A stretch of 64,000 nt of DNA from positions 31,044,645-31,108,644 of the forward strand of contig NC_057763.1 in the NCBI RefSeq assembly GCF_010389155.1, in the 5' to 3' direction. Position 1 is the first letter of the stretch. Each line of letters begins with the position of its first letter. The DNA comes from Erigeron canadensis. Taxonomy: Eukaryota > Streptophyta > Magnoliopsida > Asterales > Asteraceae. Below are positions 1 through 12,405 of the stretch, in pieces. Made by a program: the position numbers and the translations under genes. Below the pieces are notes generated by a model. The model worked only from the letters and a program-made list of their open reading frames with translations, ran no database searches and was not told the origin of the DNA.

Positions 1-335
1 CACAAACCCATTAGCCATTAACACGGTTTTCATTCAAAAATCGGACCAAATCATCAAGAACATAAACTTGAAAAAGTACACTTTTATTTTGATCAAAAAA
101 ACTCATAATTTGTTGTTGTTACCTGAGATTTGATTCCAGAAATATGTTTTGATTACCACAAGGATGCTAAAAGTACAAATGATTTTGGTTTAACAATCCA
201 AAATCAAAAGATGAATTTTGTGTGTGTGAAAGGTGGCTGCACTATGTGTTTTAGTGAGAGAAAGAAGAAAGATGAATAAGATGAGTGAATAGAGGTTTCT
301 CTCTCAAGGGTTTCCATCTTATTCTATATATACCT
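1..335 (-). promoter_or_regulatory. Putative promoter and 5' leader of a gene running off the left edge
   Basis: On the minus strand a TATA-like TATATATAG lies at about 324-331. It is followed by a pyrimidine-rich, ATG-poor leader and then a consensus splice donor (CAG|GTAAC, donor at 122). This is the layout of a 5' UTR exon and the start of a first intron, with the coding part beyond base 1. No coding exon is visible in the window, so the product is unknown. The only ATG after the donor (about 116) opens a short frame that ends within 35 codons. Confidence 0.3.
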
Positions 336-915
336 TTCCCATATTAAATGAACTCAATAAATGCAAGGACCATTTGCGAACTTTTTGAACTAGAACTTTT
401 ACGAACACGAACGTTTACGAACCGAGCTTTATATTTCATCGTAATTAATCATGAACTCGTTTAATAAATCGGGATTTTAGATCAAATTGACCTTCATATA
501 AGTGCGTAATTTAAGTCTAGAGTACGTCAAGAGCTTAAATAAATTGAACTGTCTAGCCGTTCTAATAACAAAAACACGTTTCAAGGAACTTATTTAGAAC
601 ATTTCTAAGACGGTTGTTACAGTTCTTCCAATTCAAATGGTTCTCAAGTGAACCTTTTTTCCATTCCCAAGGTGTGTAAGAAATTTTGATGTTGAGGAGC
701 TATTAAAGCATGAAAATTTTATTAGCTACTTCGAGTTCGTTAACCCGTATGTCATATATGTTAGGCCTGTTATTATATACACTCTTAGCGTACATATGTA
801 ACTTTACGTGTTCTTATTGGAGTCGGGGGAGAGAAAGTTATATACGAATATTTTTCAAAATATATATTCTCCTTTTATACAAAGTTTGTACTTAAAGAAA
901 AGAATCAGTATCTAG

Positions 916-2399
916 GGCTATCTCCAATGCTATAAATGTAGGCGTCTTTGAGCTGTCATATCATATCCTTACAAATCCTTATACATCCTTATAAATTCTT
1001 TAAATCCTATATTTTTATCTCCAACCATACAAACATCCTTACATATCCTTTTACCTCAAACTAAAAATAAAAATATATTAAGTAAGGACAAGTATGGGCA
1101 TAGTTGTCGACTCGTAAATCTCGACTCGACTCGAAATCCGATTTTTCGACTCGTGACTCGAAACGTGACTCGAATTATAAGAGTCGGGATATTTTATATT
1201 TTATATAATATATATATATCATATCTAAAATTAGATAAAATAAGATTTAAGTTGATTTCCTTAATACATTTACTAAAAGATTACATGCGTGCTAGTTTCG
1301 AGTCATAGACTCACAATTCATTTCCAAATTTACACCACAATTGGTCAAAAATGCATATGTAGCACATGAAATGATGTAAGTAGCGATCTTGTAATCAAGT
1401 AAATGTCAAAAGACTTGATAGCATCACATGACTAAGGTTCAGGATTAAAGTTGTTATCAACCTCTTTTTCATCATCTAAAATTACGGTTGTCTCATGGAG
1501 TCCATCTTCATCTAGTCCATCCTCATCCTCATCATTCACATCATCAGTTTGGTTTCTTCCTATGTTCTTGTCGGCAGAGACTTTGTTTAAGTTTCTTGGT
1601 CCTATAAACAAGTAAAAAAATGTCATTATTAGTTGATGTTTTTTAAGAACCTGATAATATAAATGAAATTTTGATGTATAACGGTATAAGTACATAACTA
1701 ATTACCTCTTTTTCTCTTTTTAGAACTTGTTGCTTCATCCTCTTTATAAAAGTATAATAGATTAATATCAACCAAGTATGAATCTACTTTAATAATTTAA
1801 TAAAATAAAAAATAAGGTTAAATATTTACCTTACATATAGAGAGCCAGAGAGGATGACCGGATGGAGATCAAGAAATTAAAAGGAGAATGAAAAGCTGCT
1901 TCATAAAAGAAAAGATGATCATGAACTATCTTTCATTGATGAAGAAAAATAAAATAAAGAAAAGAGAAAATGATGGTCAAAGAAAAAGAACTAGAGAAGT
2001 AAAGTAGGTATCCTCAAATATTGTGCAAAAAGACTATACGACCTTTTATTCCTTTAGTCACTTATGAGTCAAAGCTTTTTCTTTGTTCAAACTTTAAATT
2101 TGACCAAATATCCAAAATCGTACGAGTTCTAAGTTGCAACGACTCGGTACGAGTCAAACCAAAAATCGCGAGTCAGCTTCCGAGTCTGGACCCTTTTTGA
2201 GTCCGTGTCCGAGTCGCCATTTTTACCTTACATTTTGACTCGACTCGTACGAGTCGACTCGAGACTCGTACGAGTTTGACAACTATGAGTATGGGCATGA
2301 CCTTAGGTAAGGACATTCTTTAAAAAATCTCTAGTTTTGAACAAGCTTCAATAGGAAAAGATATCAAAAGGCACCCAAAGATACCCCCGTTGGAGATCC
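916..2399. mobile_element. Tourist-like (PIF/Harbinger-type) MITE, split by a nested hAT
   Basis: The ends are imperfect inverted repeats: GGCTATCTCCAATG at the left and, on the other strand, GGATCTCCAACG from the right. They are flanked by TAG (913-915) and TAA (2400-2402), close to the TWA target of PIF/Harbinger elements. The GG(N)TATCTCCAA type of end is common in plant Tourist MITEs. After removing the nested 1189 bp hAT and one copy of its 8 bp duplication, the element would be about 287 bp, a normal MITE size. No coding capacity. The inexact flanking triplet keeps confidence moderate. Confidence 0.5.
1099..2287. mobile_element. Non-autonomous hAT element nested in the MITE at 916-2399
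   Basis: Terminal inverted repeats begin CATAGTTGTC at both ends. A perfect 8 bp target duplication AGTATGGG flanks them (1091-1098 and 2288-2295). Eight-base duplications are the hAT hallmark. The subterminal zones are packed with GACTCG/CGAGTC repeats on both strands, as expected for transposase-binding arrays. An 87-codon minus-strand frame (1432-1695) encodes an Asp/Glu-rich tail with no transposase motif I recognise, so the copy is probably non-autonomous. Confidence 0.8.
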
Positions 2400-2402
2400 T
2401 AA

Positions 2403-3060
2403 GTTCCCTTGGGCAGGCATTTACGTCGAGGTTCAAAAATGGTGGTGTGGTAATTTTTGGATCGGAAAGAGTCTTGCCACAGACTTGGCTTTTATGTTGC
2501 TTTTTTGTGCTTAGTTAAGATAGTATGAATAAAACATTACATGTTCGGCGTGACCTTATAAAACCAGTTGTGACCTTAATATTACTAGCTGTTAGCTCAT
2601 ATAGGTAGTAACGAATTGGTTGGTTAATCTAATAGATGTAATTGATGATCCTCTCATAGTGAGGAAATAAATATAGGTTAATCACTTTATTCTATAACTT
2701 CTATAAAATCTAAAGAGACACCTGAATTTAAAAATTCACTAGATAAAAATGACTCGGGAATAAAAAGTTTAAGAACATGTCACAAAAGTACCGGTTAGGA
2801 CACATATATCAAAGACAAAAACATGTTTTTCTTTAGATAGCCCGAATATATCCATTTACTTCATTCATAGTTTGACTCATGTCTGATTTAAACTCAAATA
2901 AACAATGAAATACCACCTTTAATAACATATAACAAACCTTTTAACCATTTTTTAAAATTTTATCTAAACCTACACATTTGTGAATTAAATAACTTTTATT
3001 AAATAAATAAACAAATAAAAAGAAATTCAGAAAGAGAAATGATTTTCAAACAAAGTATTA
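2403..3060. other. AT-rich intergenic stretch, no feature seen
   Basis: I see no open frame, RNA gene or element ends here. It separates the nested transposons from the RPL7 promoter. Confidence 0.4.
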
Positions 3061-3061
3061 T

Positions 3062-3174
3062 TAACCCTAACCTATAAGCTTGGCCCAATACTAGTGATAT
3101 AGTATAGCCCAAATAAACACCACCACGAGGCCCATTCATAAGCCTACAATTTGACTAACCCTACAAAACCCTAA
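3062..3174 (+). promoter_or_regulatory. RPL7 promoter: site II elements and telo-boxes
   Basis: Three reverse-oriented site II motifs (TGGGCC or TGGGCT read on the other strand) lie at 3082-3087, 3106-3111 and 3129-3134. Telo-box-like CCCTAA motifs lie at 3062-3071 and 3154-3163, and a full AAACCCTAA at 3166-3174. Site II next to a telo-box is the known promoter signature of plant ribosomal-protein and other ribosome-biogenesis genes, bound by TCP-type and Myb/AtPura-type factors. No clear TATA box is present, which is usual for this class. Coordinated control by growth and the cell cycle is inferred from the motifs. Confidence 0.75.
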
Positions 3175-3752
3175 CTCATCTCCATTTCCTTTCTTTTGCA
3201 GAGCTCAAAAAAATACCGGCGGTGACATTTATCTCGGATTATCAAGCCCCGTTACTTTAATTACTGTAAGTTTATTTAAATTATCTATTCTTATGTATAT
3301 GCAGATTTTTTGTTTAGAATCGTATATCTATATTTTGTATGCATATGAAACACGACATAGTACTTAGTTAGGCCTTAGACATAAAATAAAAAACACATTA
3401 TTTCTGTGGTTTTTAGCTTAGGAAGCTTTATAGAAATGTGTATCTAATTTGTATGTCCTGCTGTAATTAGTAGCACAAAATTAAAAGAAACATTAAGTAA
3501 ATGATTTAATCTCTTTTTTTTTTTTAAGTTGCAAGGTTGCACCTTTTATTAGTGATTTGTTTTTTGTCTGGCGGGTTAGTTCTTTTTGTGTGTGTATATA
3601 TATATATAAACTTTATGTATCCATGGTTTTCTAATAAACTCGGCTTGGACTATTTTAGAGAAATGTTGTTTTTTTGTGAATAATTTGATGATTTGTTTAT
3701 GGGTTGATGTATATCGTGTTTACAGTAATTTGTGTATTTTAGTGTGGAAAAA

Positions 3753-5531
<1,779 letters not shown>

Positions 5532-6617
5532 ATACCTTTGGTAAATTTTATGGCTTGTTGTCCCAATTTCTTATCTGCGAGGAAGTTTTGGATTCTATGT
5601 TTTAGTTATTGACCTGCAACATCTACTATCATTGCTCTGTTTTGTTATACTAAAAGCATATTTGTGTCGTATTTTAGTTTTCTATAATGAAAAGTTCCTT
5701 TGCCAGTATGCATAATGGTTTAGTAAGTCGAATTCACTTTAGGTATATTGGCTAAGACGTCGTCTTTGAAAGTAATACAAGGTTATTAGTCATTTGGTCT
5801 ACATTTAAGAATTAAATGAACATGTAAAGGAGAATTGAAATAGAAATTTAGCTAAGAGGGAAATTCTTTGGTTACTAAATCTACAACTGTAAGAGTAGTT
5901 GTGGTTAAGGGGTGGTCGGCGTGGAAGGCAACGACCCCGACCACCCGGAGTTGTCCCATTACAACTTTGTGTGGATGTGGTGTGGAGTCTCCAAGGTCGA
6001 GGAGTCAACGGTGAAATATAGTATGGGGTCCGTGTGGAAAGTCCACCTCTTAATTTTTTATGATCCTCAGATTTCAATCAATCTCTTTAATTTTGTGTTC
6101 ACTAATACTTCCATTCAATATCTACAGATGTTATAGTTTTTTACTTTGTGAGTCATACTTCTGAGTTTTAATTTTTAAAATGTAAAAATCATTACTTTGA
6201 TGAGGAAAAATAGTTTTTTTCGTTTTTATTTTTCATTTTGGTTTGTTTGATAAAAAAGATAACAAATGTGACTTTAAAAAGCAGCAACTTTGGTTAATCT
6301 TTTGAGTAAAATTAAGCAAACCTTTAAATTGGTTTTCTGATTAAATAGTTTTAAGTATTACAAACTTAGTTTCTGTATCTAGTTATTCAATGTTTGTTAT
6401 GGTTTTGTTATTGAAGTAAAAGTGTTATAATTTAATATAAAATATGGTGTAATATGATTATTGTTACATATGTGATGTAGTTGCTGAGTAATGAGTAGTG
6501 TTGTGTGATGCAATGTGTGGTGGTGTGAACTGTGAACATTTACAAGGCTTTATTTGTATTTGGGCTAACGTCGATGAAAGTCATCAAAACCCAAAGCAAA
6601 TTGGCTTTTAGAGATGT
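5532..6617. other. RPL7 3' region and AT-rich intergenic DNA
   Basis: The first 150-200 bases after the stop are probably the RPL7 3' UTR. A GC-richer patch at about 5905-6050 contains partly self-complementary GGGGTGGTCGG / CGACCCCGACCACC sequence that may be a decayed transposon. I could not define its ends. No gene seen. Confidence 0.4.
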
Positions 6618-6626
6618 TATTACAAA

Positions 6627-7142
6627 GAGAAAATCGCATCATTAGCCAAATTTCATTGTGATTATACCAAGTTAGTCAAGTTTTTTTGGATTTTCACAAA
6701 ATAGCCAACAAAATCGCAATAAACTAAAAAAATCGCAATAAGATCTTCAAAATCGCAATGAGAACATCAAAATCGCAATAAGATTAACGGAATCGCAATG
6801 AGATTATGAAGAATCGCAACGAAATCTTGAGAATCGCAATGCGATTCTTCTGCAAAATCTCTATGAGATCCTGCAGAATCTCTATGAGATCATGCATAAT
6901 CTTTATGAAATTCTTCTGCAGAATCTTTACGAGATTATCAGAATCGCATAGAGATAATCGGAATCGCATTGCGATTCTTAGAATCTCATTGCGATTCTGC
7001 AGAATCTCGTTGCGATTTTGAAGTTCTCGTTGCGATTTTGAAGATCTCATTGCGAATTTGTTGGTTATTTTGTGAAAATCCAAAAAAACTTGGCTAATTT
7101 GGTATAATCGCAATGAAATTTGGCTAATGACGTGATTTTCTC
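6627..7142. mobile_element. Hairpin MULE-type MITE with internal short repeats
   Basis: The two ends are about 95 bp near-identical inverted repeats starting GAGAAAATC. A perfect 9 bp duplication TATTACAAA (6618-6626 and 7143-7151) flanks them, the size made by Mutator-like elements. The centre is built of many copies of an AATCGCAATGAGA-like unit, changing strand near the middle, so the whole 516 bp could fold into one long hairpin. The open frames on both strands are products of this repeat and not genes. No transposase is encoded. Confidence 0.85.
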
Positions 7143-7187
7143 TATTACAAAACCCATAATGATATAATGAAGTTGTATAGATATGAT

Positions 7188-7600
7188 CAATGTTTTAAAA
7201 ACCGGTATTTTAGTTATATCGGCGTGAAAAAATTTTCCGGTATTATCGGTAATACCGGAAATACCGGCTGATACGACTATTTTTAATTTATTATATTTTT
7301 TTGTGTAAAAATCTTACAAAACTTGTTACAATTTAACAAAAATAGTCAAAATGCAATTATAATTACTCAAAAATAATACCAAATATGTATTTCATAACAA
7401 AATATAGGTTTTAAAGTTCACAAATAACAAAAAATAATATTAAAGTATCATAAAAATAATTTTTTTTAAAAATCAAAATTTATTTTTTAAAAATACCGGA
7501 ACTACCGGTATGGTAATACCAAACTTAAAATACCGGTGTGGTCTCCGGTACCGGTAAATACCGGAATACCGGCCGGTATTTACCGGTATTTAAAACATTG
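7188..7600. mobile_element. hAT-type MITE with ACCGGTA repeats
   Basis: It starts CAATGTTTTAAA and ends with the inverted TTTAAAACATTG, flanked by a perfect 8 bp duplication GATATGAT (7180-7187 and 7601-7608). Both subterminal regions carry many copies of the palindromic motif TACCGGTA, with an AT-rich centre. This fits a non-autonomous hAT of 413 bp. It lies only 36 bp from the neighbouring MULE duplication. Confidence 0.85.
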
Positions 7601-7608
7601 GATATGAT

Positions 7609-8562
7609 AAGTCAATTTATAACAAAAAGTCATGTTATATTATGTAGCTCACTTTTTATAAACGCTAAATGGTGTGATGACAACCTGGAACAAATAATGG
7701 AAATTTGGAGTTAAGTGGGAGGGAGGGAGGCATGGAGAATCTCTGCCGTGACTGAGATTATGTTGAAAATATATGTATGTGTCAGTTTGTTGTATGTATA
7801 TGCCTCTATATTCATCATAAACCACAAGTTTTCGTGTGAAGATGATAAAGGAAAGTTATAGTAGATGACAATGGTGAAATCTTTTAGGCAAGTACTCAAG
7901 GATTCTATGCAAAATAATACATACAAATGTGACATATCTTTATATTTTTCATTACCAATATCTTGGTGGTTGAAACATGGGAGGAATTAAATTCATACAT
8001 CATATCAATTGCAACTTTAACAGCAGTAGGAATGGTGACAATTGACCATTTCACTCCAACTTTATTTGCCTAAAGTGTACTTACTGGTCATGGGACCAAC
8101 TTTAATTCCCACTGGCCTCTGCTTTTCTAGGTTTCATCCTCTTTATTAATCTCAACTGCATCCCTTTAACATAATGTTCAAAAAATAAATTGATGTTCAA
8201 AAAAAAAAAAACAACATAAAAAGATGTGATTTTATGTGATTTGTACACCACAAAATACAAAATGTGTTTTACAGTATTTACGCAAGCATTCTTTGAATGT
8301 GTATTTATCGCAAGCAAAAGCGTGGTAGCTTCCTCTTGATTAGATATGCACAACCATCCTTTTATTTTTCATTTAAAGAACTCTGATCACAATGGAATGT
8401 ACAAAACACAAATCTAATTTACTTAACAAAAAGATACTAATGATAATGCAATAACTATTTGAAAATGAATATATTAGATGATCCATTACAATTATAACCA
8501 ACTAAACATAAAGAAACTATAAATCTACAACGAATACTAACATCCCTTGAACCTTCGTCTGT
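7609..8562. other. Intergenic; likely includes the glucanase 3' UTR
   Basis: No gene recognised. The right part, just left of 8563, should contain the 3' UTR and polyadenylation region of the minus-strand glucanase gene. An open frame at 8102-8353 (-) has no recognisable similarity and no gene structure. Confidence 0.35.
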
Positions 8563-10910
8563 TTAGGTGAACTCACATTTCCCAAATTCTGCAGAACGAT
8601 TAAAACCAACTTTAAATCATTAAACTCCCAACATCAGTGGGAAAAAAAGGAGATAAAGTATATGTTAATGTGCTCTTTATGGTCATAACTTCAACATTAA
8701 AGATTTAGATAATGTCCCAAATCTTGACCACTTTTCTCTTCAAAATTATGACTATTTCTAGCCAACATCTAGCATGTGACCACAACATTAAACATAGGTT
8801 AATCCTAAATCTTACTAATATCACCAAGACATCCAACTCAAAAGCAAAAAACTTAATGTAACTTCTGAAACTTATATTGAGTAAAGAAAAGTTACATACG
8901 TCTAAATAAGTTGTGTTATAGATTTTTAGTTTTATAGTTTTATTTGTTAACTTTTTATTATTATTTCACACTTATATGCTCGGATAGTAAACTAACTAAT
9001 TTGTTATAAAATAAAGTTACCAGATCAGGCATAAGCCACCAGCTACAAACTTATAACATACTAATAACTAAACACAAGTGAAGTTTACACGTGTAATTAA
9101 TGTCATGAAAAGTTTTGGTAGTTTCCCTTGAAATTTACTAGACTGGAGTTTTAATATATCTAACTAAAACTCTAAAAAAATGTCCAGTGATTGAATATTC
9201 ATAATGTATATTTATCCCATTCCCATAGGCCCATAATCTAAAAGCATCTTATTGTAGTAATTTTATACTACATAAAAGTTTTATGTAGTATAAAATTTGG
9301 TCCATCCCACACCAATATGTCAGAGGTCAAACCACTATCAGGTGCACCACATTAGCATAAACCTAGACACCCAGGCCAAAAAAAAGTAATTCCCAAAACA
9401 TTCACAGTCTTCCACGTTCCTAAAATAACACAAAAAAATAAAAATCTGGATGATTACCCCAAAAAATAATATGTTTGTGACATTTTAAAATGTACTCGTA
9501 TAATATTATATAAAAAAAATACTTACTAGGTGGTTCAGTAACAATATGAGCGGCCCCACCAAAATAACACGACCCGCCAGCCCGGCCGGTTTTTTGATAA
9601 TAGCTATTAAACGCAAATGAAGCGTGGGCTTCTAACGTGTTAGGATCATAACACGTGGAACCGGGCTGGATCGGACGGCAATCAGCACCTCCTTCCCCAC
9701 AAGCAAAATCTAAAGCCATTTGTAGTCTTTGTTTCTCCACATTACTTGCCACACACCACGTCTGACCCGACCCGGATTCCGACCCGGAACCTTTACCGGG
9801 TGTGGAAACTCTTACCTGACCACCGCCAATGTCACCTACAGCCGGGGATCGTTTGTCTTTATAGACCCTTAAATCCTCGGCTGTAAATGGCACGTGGTAT
9901 ACTTTTTCCCGGTTCGGGTAAAACAACCCGTAGTTCCGCTCAGAAGACGGCCCGTCTTTATTGTTCTCGTTAAATAACGCGAACAAAAAGACGGTCAGCT
10001 CCGCCTTTGGGCGGAGGGGTGTACCCGAACTAGTAAGTATACGTTTTACTAAATTTCCATTATAGGCTGCAGCATTTTCAATGCTGGCGCCTATCTCGTT
10101 GTTGTCACCTTTAGAAGGCCAACCCGTCTCGGTGACAACTAACGGGATATCGTTGTAGTGTAATGCCGACATTGCGGCAAACACTGCATCGATTTGCGCA
10201 TCAAAAAGACTAAAGTAACGTATACCGTTACCCGCGTCGACTACGCCTGGGTTTTCACGAAACAAGGCGTAGTCTAGCGAGATAACATCCGAGTTTGACT
10301 CGTATGCGAAAAACGGGTACGCATTTACCATAAGGTAAGACCCGGTTTGTCGTAAAAATTCAAACATGGGTTTGAAAACCGGTTCAATAAGTTCGGACCG
10401 GAAAGAACCGGCTGACGATGGGTATGAGTTTTGTAACGCACTTAATGCAACCGGTGATGATATTTTAATATAGGAATGTAGATTATAATTCACAAGAGCT
10501 TGATGTAGATTTTTCATAGCGGGTACAAGAAACCCGGTTGTGTTACCTGGGTCAACGAAGACTTCATTGCCTACAGCAATGGCTTCGATTTGTGTATCTG
10601 GGTGGTATGCAGCAATGTTGCGTTCCACCCAGTTTGTAGCAAATGACTGTTTTTTGGCGGCGGTTTTGAGTAACTGGTTCGGGAGGTCTACTGTCACCTT
10701 TATTCCCGAACCAGATAATGACTTTAGTACAACCGGGTCAGTGTCGTAAACCTTGACCCGGCTGATACCTTGTGATTTTAAGAGGTCAACAACTTTTGAA
10801 GGTGATGGTAAGTTATTGGCAACTCGGCCATAGTTTACACCTATTGAACCACCATTTACAAGTGAGAAAATGGTTAGGCAAACAGAAATGAAGGTGAAAA
10901 ATGGTGACAT
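8563..10910 (-). CDS. Secreted glucan endo-1,3-beta-glucosidase, GH17 + X8 (CBM43)
   Basis: Predicted beta-1,3-glucan hydrolase of the cell wall or plasmodesmal callose, 469 residues. Two exons: 9527-10910 and a 26-base last exon 8563-8588, with a 938 bp GT-AG intron in phase 1. The ATG at 10910 gives a hydrophobic signal peptide (about residues 1-20) followed by IGVNYGR, the usual mature GH17 start. The acid/base Glu is in VGNEVF (E116) and the nucleophile in VTETGWPS (E261). A Ser/Gly linker (about 370-383) leads to an X8 domain beginning WCVAS, with Cys in FAC, DC, TC and SCYF. The distant exon supplies KFGKCEFT and so the sixth X8 Cys. No GPI-anchor tail follows, so it is probably secreted. 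Reading straight through exon 1 would give a false C-terminus. Paralogue identity is not assigned. Confidence 0.93.
9259..9297. repeat. Perfect 39-nt palindrome in the glucanase intron
   Basis: Two 19-base arms (AATTTTATACTACATAAAA and its exact complement) are separated by a single G. It lies within the long glucanase intron and would form a hairpin in DNA or pre-mRNA. It may be the remains of a small inverted-repeat element. No function is assigned. Confidence 0.8.
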
Positions 10911-12405
10911 ATTTTGGTGGGCATGAAAGAGGGGAAAAAGTGTAGTCAGGGGGTGGCTCAATGAGAGTGTATTGTAATATGGGTGATGATGGTTAATAAG
11001 GGCCGTTGGATTTGTTTGTGTTACATGGACCCATATATTTTGTAATAGTAGTGAGAAAACATTACATATATTTAGCTCTGCGAGATTTAAGTTGTCGGAT
11101 CATGTAAAGAGACAGTTGTTCAACGAAAAAAATGTAAAGAGACAGACTATGTGGATCTTGTGAAGTTGGTTGAGTTATACATATTGGATGTCATGTTTCA
11201 ATATACTAAAAACTTTGATATAATGCGGAACATATGTTTGAGTTTACTTTTGTAAGGTACTAAGGTTGGTTATATTTTCATTTTTAAGATGTTAGTTTTT
11301 AAGATTTTTGTTTAGTATTGAATTAAAGTTTCTATTTTACTATCTTGAAACTTGAAAGCATGTAGTATTTAACGTTTGTAGTTTTTGTTTTAATTAATAT
11401 GGGTGGGTTTTTTTTTTTTCTGTTAGTATTTGAGTTGCCTCAATAACCAAAAACTTATGTTTTAAGTGTGATTTATGTTAAATTATACAAAAGTATGTAG
11501 TGCATAAATATTTTGATTTTCAAAAATATTAAAAGTGTTGATAAGATGCAAACCATATATAGGATGGCACCTAGGAATGTAGATAACGTGAATATGTGAC
11601 GTACGAAAACTAGAAATATATGATACTTCATTGATACGTGTCACATGTGATAGGAATATCAAATGAGATTATTAATCAAAAGTTATGATAGTTTTATCGC
11701 TTCTCATTGCACAAGAATGAACAAGATACATTGCAATATACTTATTTCGTTCGTTGCTTTCCATTATCATCATAAATGAACGCACTCGTGATTCGAAGAC
11801 TCAAGCCACGAGAAGTTCTGCAATTACGACGACATAAAACGACCGGAGGAGGTACTAATTAACGAGTAACGAGTTGCATAACCATCCCTTATTAATGCAG
11901 AAATGGCAATAAGTTGTGCGTATGTTTTGGAACCCTTTTTTTTTTTTTTTTTTTTATCATAGAAAGGGTTATTAGCCCAAAGATTATTTTGTGGAATCGT
12001 TTCTTCTTCTTTTTTTTTTATCATAGAAAGAGCTCTAATGCCAAAAGAACCCAATAGGCGAATAGGGTCCGATATAACTTTGTTGGACCAATATAGCGAC
12101 CCAACTTAAAGTTGGTGCCCAGTTTGGATTTGAAAGATCATTACCCTTAAAAATAAATACCATTTGCCTGACATTATTTACATCTCATAAATAAACGAAC
12201 TCGAATACATCAGTAGCTTGGAAAAAACAACAAAACAACACACAATAACATTAACTAAATACACATACGGACATACCTATCACTATGGACATAACTGGCG
12301 TTTATATATACATTTTTGGGCCGGTTAGCGAGTAATTCATCTATATATACTAAGTATATAGTAATATATGCTATGCAAATGAACAAAATACTTTTACATT
12401 GGATA
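10911..12405. other. Glucanase upstream region and intergenic DNA
   Basis: The right flank of 10910 is the glucanase promoter side. ATATATGGG near 11030 (-) could be a TATA box. Homopolymer runs occur at 11409-11420 and 11937-11956. The phrase CTTTCTATGATAAAAAA occurs twice on the minus strand (about 11945-12030), suggesting a small local duplication. No gene recognised. Confidence 0.35.

Noticed and set aside
710..895. 61-codon frame near the left edge
   Set aside because: Hydrophobic AT-rich sequence in intergenic DNA, no homology recognised and no gene structure around it.
6720..7060. Regular short repeats that could suggest a CRISPR-like or satellite array
   Set aside because: The units are contiguous, imperfect and invert at the centre. 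The whole lies between 95 bp inverted repeats with a 9 bp target duplication, so it is the core of a MULE MITE.
9352..9419. Alternative last exon of the glucanase at 9352-9419
   Set aside because: It has a usable acceptor but in the required phase encodes a tail without the sixth X8 Cys, whereas 8563-8588 gives the expected KFGKCEFT ending.
9420..10961. The 513-codon continuous frame as the glucanase protein
   Set aside because: It begins at a non-ATG codon and ends in intron sequence (after the GTAAGT donor at 9526). The ATG at 10910 and the exon at 8563-8588 give family-consistent ends.
11824..12054. 76-codon minus-strand frame with a poly-Lys run
   Set aside because: It depends on a poly-A run and a local duplication. 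No similarity to a known protein.
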